Shown here: positions 1-7,793 of the stretch, piece by piece
How the letters are laid out: the number at the start of each line of letters is the position of its first letter
Numbering within the stretch: position 1 is the first letter of the stretch
Source of the DNA: Verrucomicrobiales bacterium
Lineage (GTDB): Bacteria > Verrucomicrobiota > Verrucomicrobiia > Verrucomicrobiales > V1-33
Length of the DNA: 64,000 bases
Assembly (NCBI GenBank): GCA_018003315.1
Contig: JAGNEJ010000009.1
Coordinates: forward strand, 26,767 to 90,766
Reading direction: 5' to 3'
Notes under the pieces: model-generated
Seen by the model: only the letters and a program-made list of their open reading frames with translations
Told to the model about the DNA's origin: nothing
Databases searched by the model: none
Made by a program: the position numbers and the translations under genes

Positions 1-144
1 GTCCTCCTCGCCCAGAGCATCGCCCCAGTCTCCGCAATGATGGCGCCGGAGATAGGGAAAGAGGTCGATGCCCAGGGAGATCACCGCCGGTGTGGCGACG
101 ACCTGTCCGAGCGGAAATTTGGGATTAAGAATGCCGTAGCCCAT
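1..144 (-). CDS. Small accessory-element protein, FPLGQ/GDWGD type (partial, runs off left edge)
   Basis: A reading frame open from an ATG at 144 to the window edge gives the first 48 residues. Visible motifs are FPLGQVVATPA and RRHHCGDWGD, then an acidic LGEED. This spacing matches a widespread family of small proteins on plasmids and prophages, often mislabelled as restriction subunit M; no biochemical role is established. It starts 7 bases after the end of the neighbouring minus-strand gene, so the two are probably co-transcribed. The family is recognised from memory of motif order, not a search. Confidence 0.6.
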   Translation of the reverse strand, partial: MGYGILNPKFPLGQVVATPAVISLGIDLFPYLRRHHCGDWGDALGEED

Positions 145-151
145 AAGCGTG

Positions 152-379
152 TCAGGCAGTGGTAATGAGACCGGAGGTGATCATGTCCGCAACCAGTGCT
201 TCGGGAGGCCACGGTCGATGAGGTTTGCCGTTCTGCATGCGGCTGGCCTGCGCAGTCGCCCGGCAGTAGGCGCGCAGGTCCTTCTCCGGATTGAAGCTGC
301 TCTGACGCAGTTGGGTCATGAAGTCGGTGGCATCGGCGGCATGGAATGTCGCCCCGTCGGTGGTGTGGTATGTCGTCAT
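152..379 (-). CDS. Hypothetical 75-aa prophage protein
   Basis: No family is recognised. The start at 379 was preferred over one at 478, because the longer version overlaps the end of the amidoligase gene and adds a low-complexity Pro/Arg/His leader. The protein has no signal peptide, membrane segment or cysteine cluster; the C-terminal half (RPWPPEALVADMITSG) looks like a compact globular domain. It lies between the amidoligase (23 bp upstream) and the partial left-edge gene in one minus-strand group. Confidence 0.6.
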   Translation of the reverse strand: MTTYHTTDGATFHAADATDFMTQLRQSSFNPEKDLRAYCRATAQASRMQNGKPHRPWPPEALVADMITSGLITTA

Positions 380-402
380 GGGTGGTGGTGAGTGAAAGAG
401 TG

Positions 403-1209
403 TCAGGCGGCGAGTTTGGCGGCGCGGGCAGTGTAGAACCTGGTGAGGCCTTTCGCATTGATGGCCTGGAAGAACCATTTCAGGCGGTTCATTCCGATTC
501 CGGTGTCCTCCGGACGGTTCCGGACCGTGGCGGCGCCCTCGGCGGCATCGAAGAGACGGGCCATCAGGCGGACCCAGTGGGCGATTTTCTCCGGGTCCGT
601 GGTCCCCGCGTGGTGCCGGACTTCGAGCGTGCGGTGGCGGAAGTAGGAATGGACATTGAGCTTTCGGTAGCGGCAGGGGTAGAGTTGTTTGAGTTCATCC
701 ATCGTCCCGCAGGTGTCGATCCGGCGGAAGGCATCAACGCAGGCCCCGCGGTGTCCGGCGGCATCGGTGAATGCCTGCGGGAGGTTCGACTGGCAATAGG
801 TGTTGGTGTTGCCCCGGCGGGAAGCGGGCTGGAAGGTGTCGAGAACATCCTCGAATTTGAGCCAGAGCTTGAAGAGGTTGCGGACCGCCTTCATGCTCAT
901 CGAGGAGGCGTCGAAGTGGACGTGAAATCCGCACGCTTTGTTCACCGTGGCTCCCGCGGCTTCGAGTGCGGATGCGGCTTTCTTCATCTCTTCGATTCCG
1001 GCTTCGCCTTCGAGGACCGGACTGACCAGTTCGTATCCGCAGGAGCCGTCGGTCACGATCTTCCAGTGGGGTGTCGTCTGGTGGGTGTATCCCATGAATT
1101 CAACCTGGATACCGGCGGCGCGGAGGACGCTGACTGCATGGGCCGGAGTGATGGTGGCGAGGAACTCGATTTCGACTCCGAAGCGGCGGGACATGGTTTG
1201 CGTTTGCAT
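403..1209 (-). CDS. Putative amidoligase (COOH-NH2 ligase family)
   Basis: The N-terminus carries FGVEIEF, the glutamine-synthetase-like nucleotide/metal strand typical of the amidoligase_2 family, followed by TDGSCGYELVSP and GFHVHFDAS, which fit the family's conserved His and Asp positions; TLEVRHHAGTTD lies near the C-terminus. Members are predicted ATP-dependent peptide or isopeptide ligases found in phages and accessory clusters. Length, about 268 aa, is normal. Starts at 1233, 1209 and 1194 are possible; 1194 begins MSRRFGVEIEF. It heads the leftward group and diverges from the DUF2786 gene. Substrate unknown. Confidence 0.75.
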   Translation of the reverse strand: MQTQTMSRRFGVEIEFLATITPAHAVSVLRAAGIQVEFMGYTHQTTPHWKIVTDGSCGYELVSPVLEGEAGIEEMKKAASALEAAGATVNKACGFHVHFDASSMSMKAVRNLFKLWLKFEDVLDTFQPASRRGNTNTYCQSNLPQAFTDAAGHRGACVDAFRRIDTCGTMDELKQLYPCRYRKLNVHSYFRHRTLEVRHHAGTTDPEKIAHWVRLMARLFDAAEGAATVRNRPEDTGIGMNRLKWFFQAINAKGLTRFYTARAAKLAA

Positions 1210-1233
1210 GGTCATCATCTGCCATGGTGACAC

Positions 1234-1549
1234 CTCACGTCCATGTCTAAGTGGTCACGATAACAAAAACATGGAAAGATGGAAAGGTGGCACGGATCGT
1301 GTGATTCAGGCGGTGTGCCAATACGATGCCAATCGTCTGGAAAGCCCATGAATGCTTGGCTCCAGAGCTTCGCGATGCGACAGAATGATGAAGAAAAACA
1401 TGGACGTGCCGCGGCACCGGGGCAGATGAGTGATGTTGAAAGCGGAATCCACAGAACATGCCCCTAACGCACACTGCGGAGGTTCAGGCTGCAACACCAT
1501 GCCCGCCGGAAGAATGAGCGCGGGAAGCACCAACCGAAACCGAGATACC
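1234..1549. other. Divergent intergenic region
   Basis: About 316 bp lie between the leftward amidoligase and the rightward DUF2786 gene. No convincing ORF, tRNA or strong hairpin is visible. It probably holds the two divergent promoters, but I cannot pick a clear -35/-10 pair. Confidence 0.4.
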
Positions 1550-2242
1550 ATGATGAACGACAACGAAATACTGGAGAAGATCCGCAAACTGCTCCGTCTT
1601 GCCGACACCTCGCGCGGAGCGACCGAACATGAAGCCCGCGCGGCGATGGCCAAGGCGCAGGAACTCATGACGCGCCACAACATTGACTCCGCCCTCCTGA
1701 GACAGGAACGGGGCGAGAAAGGCGTGGAAGTCGGCAAGGCCAAGGTCGAACTGCCGAAGACACTCAACCCGGCAGACCTGCTGATTCTGTCGCTCCTGCA
1801 GAGCCACTTTCGGGTGAAGACGATCCTGATGCCGAATGCCAAAGGCACTCCGGTGGACATCATTGGTGCCGCTGCCGACATCGACTTCGCGGTCTTCGCC
1901 TTCCACTTCCTGAGGGAGACATTTTTCCGCTGCTGGAACGAGTATAAAGTGACGACAACGACCCCTGATCGCGCCTCCTACTACCGGGGCCTGCGGGATG
2001 GACTCGATGCGGAACTCAAGGCGGCGAAGCAGAAGGCCGAGGAATCCTACCTCAGCAGCCAGCGCGAAACCTATGCCCTCGCTGTCGTGAATCACCAGGC
2101 GGCCATCACCGGATACGTCCACGAGCACTACGGAACGCTCCGCAACCGGACGAGCCGCGCACGGCGTGTGGATTCAGGAAGCTACCGGGCCGGGGAAACC
2201 AAGGGTCGCACCATCCGCATCAACCGCCCGCTGGGCCAGTGA
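1550..2242 (+). CDS. DUF2786 domain protein
   Basis: The N-terminal 45 residues (EILEKIRKLLRLADT, then EARAAMAKAQELMTRHNI) match the DUF2786 helical module found in phage and plasmid proteins. The middle (VDIIGAAADIDFAVFAFHFL) resembles the companion domain that usually follows it, and the C-terminus is Arg-rich and basic. Length is 230 aa from the ATG at 1550; a second ATG follows at once. An upstream in-frame start at 1430 was rejected because it adds low-complexity sequence. No activity is known for the family. It is the first gene of the rightward operon. Confidence 0.75.
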   Translation: MMNDNEILEKIRKLLRLADTSRGATEHEARAAMAKAQELMTRHNIDSALLRQERGEKGVEVGKAKVELPKTLNPADLLILSLLQSHFRVKTILMPNAKGTPVDIIGAAADIDFAVFAFHFLRETFFRCWNEYKVTTTTPDRASYYRGLRDGLDAELKAAKQKAEESYLSSQRETYALAVVNHQAAITGYVHEHYGTLRNRTSRARRVDSGSYRAGETKGRTIRINRPLGQ

Positions 2243-2247
2243 ACGCC

Positions 2248-2463
2248 ATGACGCCGACTAACGACAACGAACAACTGCCGCGCGCCCTGCGTGACGGCAT
2301 CGCAAAATTCGAACGCCGCGGGTTCCGGCTCGTGCGGGTCCTGCCCAACGAAGCTGACGGCTCGTGCGGCTACACCGCCTTCCTCAGCCGGCGGACCGGG
2401 ACCGGAATGCGGCTCGCACAGATCGAGTCTGATACCTCCGGGAAAATCACCATCCACGAATAA
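2248..2463 (+). CDS. Small hypothetical protein
   Basis: A 71-aa protein with FERRGFRLVRVLPNEADGS and a C-terminal beta-rich part. A GTG at 2239 overlaps the previous stop and is an alternative start (74 aa). No family is recognised. It is tightly packed between the DUF2786 gene and the next ORF, which supports it as a real operon member. Confidence 0.6.
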   Translation: MTPTNDNEQLPRALRDGIAKFERRGFRLVRVLPNEADGSCGYTAFLSRRTGTGMRLAQIESDTSGKITIHE

Positions 2464-2483
2464 CAACCAAACACCCAACAACC

Positions 2484-3014
2484 ATGGACAAACTCTACTA
2501 CATCGTCTGCGAAGAGCAGCAAACCAGTCTCTACGAGGGACGTTATCAGGGCCGCACGCGCGGCGCGGCTCTCCGGTTCCTCAAGGAACAAATCAACCGG
2601 CGAAGCCTCAAAGGCCTGGTCTTCACCATCACCGAAATCCCGGTTCCGCTCATCGAGGCCATCGTGGCAGAAAAGCTCGCCGAGCTTCTGCCGGGAATGG
2701 TTGCCGCACAGGCGCCGCCGGCCAACGCTGTGACCACCCCTGCTCCAGGACGCTTCGATGCCTTCGCCGGGGGCGGGAACGAAGCCCCCGGCGAGCCAGC
2801 GGCACCGGCGGCGGCACCGGTGGCAGCATCGGCACAACGGCGCACGAAAAAAGCAGCGGTTAAGGTCGGCAATCCGGGTCACGGCGACGATTTCTGGGCC
2901 GGGGTCCGGACCTACTGGAGCGAGTGCCGGAACACGCGGCAGACGGCTGAGAAGTTTGGTATCTCGCCCAACTCGGTGAAGACCCGGGCCTATCGTGAGA
3001 ACTGGAGGGTATGA
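2484..3014 (+). CDS. Hypothetical protein with C-terminal helix-turn-helix-like segment
   Basis: 176 aa. The N-terminal 75 residues form a compact domain, then an Ala/Pro/Gly-rich linker (residues about 80-118), a basic QRRTKKAA patch, and a C-terminal module with TRQTAEKFGISPNSVKTRAYRENW, which reads as a helix-turn-helix like those in small terminase or replication-initiation proteins. The architecture suggests DNA binding. Its stop overlaps the next start. The 20 bases before the ATG are A/C-rich with no Shine-Dalgarno. Confidence 0.65.
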   Translation: MDKLYYIVCEEQQTSLYEGRYQGRTRGAALRFLKEQINRRSLKGLVFTITEIPVPLIEAIVAEKLAELLPGMVAAQAPPANAVTTPAPGRFDAFAGGGNEAPGEPAAPAAAPVAASAQRRTKKAAVKVGNPGHGDDFWAGVRTYWSECRNTRQTAEKFGISPNSVKTRAYRENWRV

Positions 3015-3226
3015 ACGTCACCGTCGCTCCCTACACGAAACCTGACGGCTACCGGACGAGATTCTGGGCGGTCTACATCGACGGCGAACTGCTGGCCGTC
3101 ACCCTCTACCGCCGGGGAGCCGATGCCGTCGCCAGTGCCATCACCAACCCGAGATCCCATGCCACCAATAGCAAAACAACCCGCTCCGTGCCCGCCGCCA
3201 CTGGCGTGGCGACCCGCCGGCCCTGA
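3011..3226 (+). CDS. Small hypothetical protein overlapping the AAA+ gene
   Basis: The start overlaps the previous stop by 4 bases (ATGA), which indicates translational coupling. Residues 1-45, including RFWAVYIDGELLAVTLYRRGA, look like a genuine small beta-alpha domain. The last 25 residues are low-complexity and overlap the start of the ATPase gene by 68 bases, so the functional part may be shorter. Function unknown. Confidence 0.5.
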   Translation: MNVTVAPYTKPDGYRTRFWAVYIDGELLAVTLYRRGADAVASAITNPRSHATNSKTTRSVPAATGVATRRP

Positions 3227-3809
3227 CGACCTCTGCGGTCCGGCCGCATTCATTGCCCGCAGCCTGACTTCGAAGGCCCGGCGACTTCGCTCCCGTCCCG
3301 AAACTCCCGTGAAGCTCCTGCTTTATGGTCCGCCCGGCGTCGGAAAGAGCAGCATTGCCGACATGGTCGCCGCCGAATTGTCCGGGTCGCCCCTCGCCGT
3401 CGAGGAGTTCAACGGGAAGCTGGTCACGGTGGACACCGTGAAGCAATGGATGGCTGGCCTCGGCATGGCCTCGCTCTTCGGAGTCTACTCGGTGCGGATC
3501 ATCAACGAAATGGACCGCTGCACGCGGGACGCGCAGGATCTCCTGCTGAGCTACCTCGACCGCATGCCACCGGGACGTGCGGTCATTGGCACGAGCAACA
3601 TGCAGCTCGACCTGCTCACCGAACGGTTCCAGACCCGGTTCCAGGCCATCAAGCTCGCCGCGCCTTCCACCGCGGACATCGCCGGGATGCTGCGGGAACG
3701 GTGGCCGGTCGATGAGCCCACGGCCCTGCGCATCGCTGTCGGCTCCGGAGGATGTGTCCGGGCGGCCCTGGCCGATCTGGAAACCTGGCTCGACGCCCGC
3801 GACTGTTGA
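3159..3809 (+). CDS. AAA+ ATPase, clamp-loader/RuvB-like
   Basis: 216 aa with Walker A GPPGVGKSS near residue 50, a Walker B-like strand VRIINEMDRC with the acidic pair displaced to E/D, a sensor-1 stretch VIGTSNMQ, and an arginine-finger region TERFQTRFQ. The layout resembles a clamp-loader small subunit or RuvB-type AAA+ core without extra domains. In a phage it could load a replication protein or remodel a protein-DNA complex. The start at 3159 is chosen over 3123 because the upstream residues are Pro/Ser filler. The stop TGA lies within GTTGAC, the gene-start element of the next gene. Confidence 0.75.
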   Translation: MPPIAKQPAPCPPPLAWRPAGPDDLCGPAAFIARSLTSKARRLRSRPETPVKLLLYGPPGVGKSSIADMVAAELSGSPLAVEEFNGKLVTVDTVKQWMAGLGMASLFGVYSVRIINEMDRCTRDAQDLLLSYLDRMPPGRAVIGTSNMQLDLLTERFQTRFQAIKLAAPSTADIAGMLRERWPVDEPTALRIAVGSGGCVRAALADLETWLDARDC

Positions 3810-3810
3810 C
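3805..3810 (+). promoter_or_regulatory. GTTGAC gene-start element (1 of 13)
   Basis: GTTGAC ends 16 bases before the ATG at 3827 and overlaps the stop of the AAA+ gene. There is no Shine-Dalgarno in between. One of thirteen such elements in the prophage. Confidence 0.6.
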
Positions 3811-3826
3811 AGTGCGGCCACGCCCG

Positions 3827-4477
3827 ATGAGCAAACAACCCAAAGCCCGCACTCTTGCCAACGGCATCGAGGTCTGGTGCAGCTTCGACAAGCTGGTGCC
3901 GGTCGGCGAACTGAAGCCGAACCCGCGCAATCCGAACACGCATCCACAGCGCCAGATCGAACTGCTGGCAAAGAACATCCGCTACTTCGGATGGCGGCAG
4001 ACGATCACGGTTTCCAAGCTCACCGGACTGATCGTTTCCGGTCACGGCCGGCTCATGGCCGCCAAGCACCTCGGCGTCGAGGTCGTGCCGGTCGATTTTC
4101 AGGACTTCGCCGACGAGAACGATGAACTCGCCGTACTCGTGGCCGACAACCGCCTGGCGGAACTTTCGACGGTCGATCTCAACGAGCTGGAGAAGATCGC
4201 GAGCGAATGGAAAGCGGCGGACTTCGACACCATCCTCGCCGGGTTCGAGCCGGCCGATCTCGAAGGCCTGCTCAATCCGAAGGGTGGCGACGACGAGGAA
4301 GACGATGACCGCCACGACAAAGAACTGGACAAGAGTGACGTCACCGTCGCCGTCGGTCTCTACCGGTTCCGCATCTCGCAGGACGAGTTCGTCGCCTGGT
4401 GTGACCGCGTGAAGCAGGATGCCGGATTCGACAAGGATTCCGTCCTCAAGGAAATCCGCAGCCGCCTCGGACTATGA
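3827..4477 (+). CDS. ParB-like N-terminal domain protein
   Basis: 216 aa. Residues about 23-120 are a ParB/sulfiredoxin-like domain: VGELKPNPRNPNTHP, then the nucleotide-binding SGHGRLMAAKHLG and VADNRLAEL. In phages this domain usually precedes a DNA adenine/cytosine methylase in one chain; here the chain instead ends in an acidic linker (GGDDEEDDDRHDKE) and a 45-residue tail. The methylase activity may therefore come from the next gene, whose ATG overlaps this stop. The start is fixed by the element at 3805. A role in DNA modification is inferred from context. Confidence 0.75.
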   Translation: MSKQPKARTLANGIEVWCSFDKLVPVGELKPNPRNPNTHPQRQIELLAKNIRYFGWRQTITVSKLTGLIVSGHGRLMAAKHLGVEVVPVDFQDFADENDELAVLVADNRLAELSTVDLNELEKIASEWKAADFDTILAGFEPADLEGLLNPKGGDDEEDDDRHDKELDKSDVTVAVGLYRFRISQDEFVAWCDRVKQDAGFDKDSVLKEIRSRLGL

Positions 4478-5988
4478 GCATCACCCTCGAACCAATCCAC
4501 GCGGTCAAACCCTCGACCTATAATCCGCGGACGGCTGACCCGGCGCGGCTGGATGTGATCGAACTCTCGCTGCGCAAGCTGGGGTTCATCGCCCCGATCT
4601 TTGCGGACGCCGAGGGTGAGATTCTTTCCGGTCACCAGCGCCACCTTGTGGCTGAGCGCATGGGAGCCACCCACGTCCCCGTTTTCCGGACGAAGGCGCT
4701 CGACCTCGATCAGCGAAAGGCACTCAACATCGTCTTCAACCGGGCGACCAACGATTTCGACTTCCATCACACACCGGGCAAGATCACCGGCGAACTCAAG
4801 GCGCTCGACCTCCACGCACTGGCAAATGCGATCCCTGACAAGGAAGTCGGGAGCGACGCCTTCCTGCGCTGCCTCCAGCCGGCGGAGGTCGCCGTCAAGG
4901 ATCTGTGCAGGGCGAATGCCGGCCGCTGGATCCAGTATGCCCGCAACCTCGCCCGCACTCTCCACCGTCAGGGCATCCTCATGCCGATTGTGTGCCGCGA
5001 GGACCTGACTGTCATCAATGGCATCGGCCGTCTGGAGATGCTGGCCGAGAAGGGCGCGGCATTCGCGCCGGTCGTCTTCGTGACCGGAGAGGAGGCGGAG
5101 TTCGCGCGGGCCATGATGAACCTCCTGTCGATGGACTTCGATATCCACACGCGCTACGCCGACATGCTGCGCTTCAATTCCTTCCGGCGGGCCCGCCGCG
5201 TGCGCAAAGAGCTGGGCAACGGGTTCATCTTCGCCGTCCATGGCGCGAAGCCCTGTCACACGTTCGACATCGGCAAACCGACCGACCGCGCCCGCTGGGT
5301 CCGGGAACACGGCAAGACCATCCTCGACTTCGGCGCCGGACACCTTACAGAAACCTTCCTCCTGCGCCAGCAGGGCATCGACTGCACGCCATTCGAACCC
5401 TACCGGCTGGGGTCAGGCGGCATCAACCGGGCCGAGAGCATCGAACTGACGAAAGCCTTCCTCGCTGAGGTCGCCGCGGGAAAGGAATGGACCAGCATCT
5501 TCATCGCCAGCGTGCTGAACTCCGTTCCGTTCCGTGAGGATCGCGAACACATTGCCTGCCTGTGCGCCGCTCTCTGCAAGCCGTTCACAAAGGTCTATGC
5601 CTGCGCCTCGTCTGCCGGGGAAAGCGGCTGGCGGCAGGTCAACGGGAAGGCGTTCATGAACGAATCCAACGCCGGGAACATCGCGTTCCGTCTCGACTAT
5701 GAACCGGGTATCCGCATCGGCGACTTCCAGGAAAAGCCGAAGGTGCAGAAGTATCACACCGAGGCCGAATTCCGTGACCTGTTCAGCCCGTTCTTCCGCA
5801 CATTGAAAGTCGATGATTTCTCCAACAACATCAATGCGGCCTGCGCCCATGTGTTGCCGATTGATACTGTTAGACTCCGGAAAGCCGTGGATTTCGAGTT
5901 CGACCTCCCCTATCCTGACGGGTCGCGCATGGGCCTTGCAGACTGCGCGCGCGAAGCCTTCTCCCATCGCCTGGGCATCGATCTATGA
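4474..5988 (+). CDS. ParB-like domain fused to a SAM-dependent methyltransferase
   Basis: 504 aa. Residues 1-110 repeat the ParB-like fold (VKPSTYNPRTADPARLD, then GEILSGHQRHLVAERMG). A middle part of about 140 residues contains a second ParB-like stretch (LCRANAGRWIQYARN, then INGIGRLEMLAEKG). From about residue 280 there is a Rossmann methyltransferase core with motif I TILDFGAGHLTE and an acidic strand end TPFEP. No DPPY or Pro-Cys catalytic motif is obvious, so the target atom is unclear. Starts and stops overlap both neighbours by 4 bases, implying coupled translation with the HAD-like gene. Confidence 0.7.
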   Translation: MSITLEPIHAVKPSTYNPRTADPARLDVIELSLRKLGFIAPIFADAEGEILSGHQRHLVAERMGATHVPVFRTKALDLDQRKALNIVFNRATNDFDFHHTPGKITGELKALDLHALANAIPDKEVGSDAFLRCLQPAEVAVKDLCRANAGRWIQYARNLARTLHRQGILMPIVCREDLTVINGIGRLEMLAEKGAAFAPVVFVTGEEAEFARAMMNLLSMDFDIHTRYADMLRFNSFRRARRVRKELGNGFIFAVHGAKPCHTFDIGKPTDRARWVREHGKTILDFGAGHLTETFLLRQQGIDCTPFEPYRLGSGGINRAESIELTKAFLAEVAAGKEWTSIFIASVLNSVPFREDREHIACLCAALCKPFTKVYACASSAGESGWRQVNGKAFMNESNAGNIAFRLDYEPGIRIGDFQEKPKVQKYHTEAEFRDLFSPFFRTLKVDDFSNNINAACAHVLPIDTVRLRKAVDFEFDLPYPDGSRMGLADCAREAFSHRLGIDL

Positions 5989-6437
5989 TCATCCTTCTTG
6001 ATCTCAACTACACGCTGGTCGCCAACAACCCGCCAAGGGGAGCGAAGCCGGTCGCGATGGAGCGGCGGCTCGAAGGCGAGGCCTACCGTCAGTGGCTCGT
6101 GGAGCTTGTCAGGCCTCACACGGTCGTTCTCATCACGGCAAGGCCGGAGACGTGGATGCTGGCCACGCTCGACCGGATCGAAGCGCAGACCGGATGGCGG
6201 CCGCAGGATGCGTGCTTCGCGCCGCGCGGGTGGTGGAACCCTCCGGCCATCAAAGAACACCTGCTCAACAAAGCGGTGTTCCCGGTCCACGGCAAGGATG
6301 GCCGCTACGTCGCCATCGAAAGCAATCCCCGGACACGGGATATGTACGCCCGTTTCGGAATCCAGTGCCTCTGGGTGACGGAGGAAGGGACGTGCCTGAC
6401 CGAAGGAACGCGAATCGTCAATAGGCTGCCGCGTTGA
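5985..6437 (+). CDS. HAD-like hydrolase
   Basis: 150 aa. The N-terminal strand LLDLNYTL is HAD motif I with the usual second Asp replaced by Asn (D-x-N-x-T), VVLITARPET supplies motif II, and a basic/acidic C-terminal part (KDGRYVAIESNPRTRDMY) sits where motifs III/IV fall. The size fits a small phosphatase such as the 3'-phosphatase half of polynucleotide kinases. The Asn change may reduce phosphomonoesterase activity. It lies between two methyltransferase genes; its stop TGA forms part of the next GTTGAC element. Confidence 0.6.
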   Translation: MIILLDLNYTLVANNPPRGAKPVAMERRLEGEAYRQWLVELVRPHTVVLITARPETWMLATLDRIEAQTGWRPQDACFAPRGWWNPPAIKEHLLNKAVFPVHGKDGRYVAIESNPRTRDMYARFGIQCLWVTEEGTCLTEGTRIVNRLPR

Positions 6438-6438
6438 C
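6433..6438 (+). promoter_or_regulatory. GTTGAC gene-start element (2 of 13)
   Basis: Followed immediately by an ATG at 6439, but the constant 14-17 nt spacing points to the second, in-frame ATG at 6454 (15 nt). Confidence 0.6.
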
Positions 6439-6453
6439 ATGCCGGCAGCGGGC

Positions 6454-7176
6454 ATGAGTGATGCCCCCATTGACCACACCGTGCCGCAAGGCCCCTGGCA
6501 GTTCGACCGTCAGGTGACTGATGTCTTCGACAACATGCTGCAGCGGTCGATCCCGCAGTATGAAGCCATGCGTGACGCGGTGTTTGGCATCGGCAGCCGG
6601 TTTGTGAAGCCGGGCACTGTCATCGTGGACATGGGATGCTCCCGCGGTGAAGCGCTGGCACCGTTCGTCCGCACATTCGGGGCCGCCAACGATTACCTCG
6701 GGCTCGAAGTGAGCGAACCGATGATCGAAGCGGCGCGGGAGAAGTTCGCCTGCCACCCGCACGGCAACAGCGTCACCATCGCTCACAGCGACCTGCGCCA
6801 CGATTTCCCCGGTGTGAATGCCAGTCTTGTGCTCTCCGTTCTCACGCTCCAGTTCACCCCCATCGAATACCGGCAGCGCATCGTCCGCCGCGTGTTCGAA
6901 TCGCTCGCTCCCGGTGGTGCCTTCATCCTCGTGGAGAAGATCCTCGGTGCCACGGCGGAACTCGACGGGGCATTCGTCGGTCTCTACCTCGATATGAAGC
7001 GGCGGCACGGTTACTCGCAGGAGGAGATCGACCGGAAACGCCTGTCCCTCGAAGGCGTGCTCGTGCCCGTGACGGCTCGGTGGAATGAGGATCTTCTGCG
7101 GGAAGAAGGGTTCGCTGCCGTGGATTGCTTCTGGCGGCATCTGAATTTCGCCGCGTGGGTCGCTGTGAAGGGATGA
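6454..7176 (+). CDS. Class I SAM-dependent methyltransferase
   Basis: 240 aa with motif I VIVDMGCSRGE, motif II YLGLEVSEPMIEAAR, and LVLSVLTLQF and PGGAFILVEKIL further on, an overall order like CmoA/UbiE-type small-molecule or tRNA methyltransferases. The start at 6454 is preferred over 6439 because of the GTTGAC spacing; both are in frame and differ by five residues. The stop overlaps the small terminase start. It may modify a nucleotide or the DNA made by the upstream ParB/methylase module, but the sequence alone does not show the substrate. Confidence 0.75.
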   Translation: MSDAPIDHTVPQGPWQFDRQVTDVFDNMLQRSIPQYEAMRDAVFGIGSRFVKPGTVIVDMGCSRGEALAPFVRTFGAANDYLGLEVSEPMIEAAREKFACHPHGNSVTIAHSDLRHDFPGVNASLVLSVLTLQFTPIEYRQRIVRRVFESLAPGGAFILVEKILGATAELDGAFVGLYLDMKRRHGYSQEEIDRKRLSLEGVLVPVTARWNEDLLREEGFAAVDCFWRHLNFAAWVAVKG

Positions 7177-7793
7177 GCAAAAAGGCACCAGACGATGACG
7201 GCCGCCCCGCACTCGATCCGGCAGTCGCAGGGAAGATCCTTGATGCCGACTTCCAGAACATCGTCCGCAAGGTCGCTGCGGGAAAGCCGCTGACGGTCGC
7301 CGAACGCAGCCGGATCGAATCCCGTGCGGCCGGCAGCGCGGAATCGCTGGCCTACGCCCGGACGCTGGTCGAACTCGCCGCCGTGCTGGGCGTAACCCGG
7401 CGCACGCTCTCGACCTGGCAGAAGATGGAGGGTGCTCCCAAGCCGCTCTCCAACGGGCTTTGGCCGGTTGCCGACTGGCGGGAGTTTGTTCGCATGAGGG
7501 GACTGAAGTCGGGGCCGGCCCCGGCAGGCAACGAGGAGGCGCTCAAGGCCCGCAAGCTCCTCGCCGAGGTTGAGGAGCGCGAACTGCGGATCGCGGTGAA
7601 GAAGGGCGAATACGTCGCCCTTACCAGGGTCCGCGAGGAATGGATCGGGCTTGTCGCGCAGGCCACTTCCATTCTGCGGGCCAAATTCGAGAACGAGTTG
7701 CCGCCCGTGCTCTCCGGACTGGACGCGACCGGCATCCAGCAGGAATGCCGCCGTGCCATCGATGAAGTCCTGCGCTGTCTGCACGAAGCATGA
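7173..7793 (+). CDS. Terminase small subunit (Nu1-like)
   Basis: 206 aa. A winged-helix/HTH segment (ELAAVLGVTRRTLSTWQK, residues about 75-92) is followed by GLWPVADWREFVRMRG, the DNA-binding pattern of Nu1-type small subunits, and then a long charged helix (EALKARKLLAEVEERELRI) typical of the dimerisation/GpA-contact region. It recognises the packaging site and recruits the large subunit. ATGA overlaps on both sides couple it to the methyltransferase and the large terminase. Confidence 0.8.
   Translation: MSKKAPDDDGRPALDPAVAGKILDADFQNIVRKVAAGKPLTVAERSRIESRAAGSAESLAYARTLVELAAVLGVTRRTLSTWQKMEGAPKPLSNGLWPVADWREFVRMRGLKSGPAPAGNEEALKARKLLAEVEERELRIAVKKGEYVALTRVREEWIGLVAQATSILRAKFENELPPVLSGLDATGIQQECRRAIDEVLRCLHEA

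Noticed and set aside
6439..6453. First ATG of the second methyltransferase
   Set aside because: It directly touches GTTGAC; all other elements stand 14-17 nt away, which fits the ATG at 6454.
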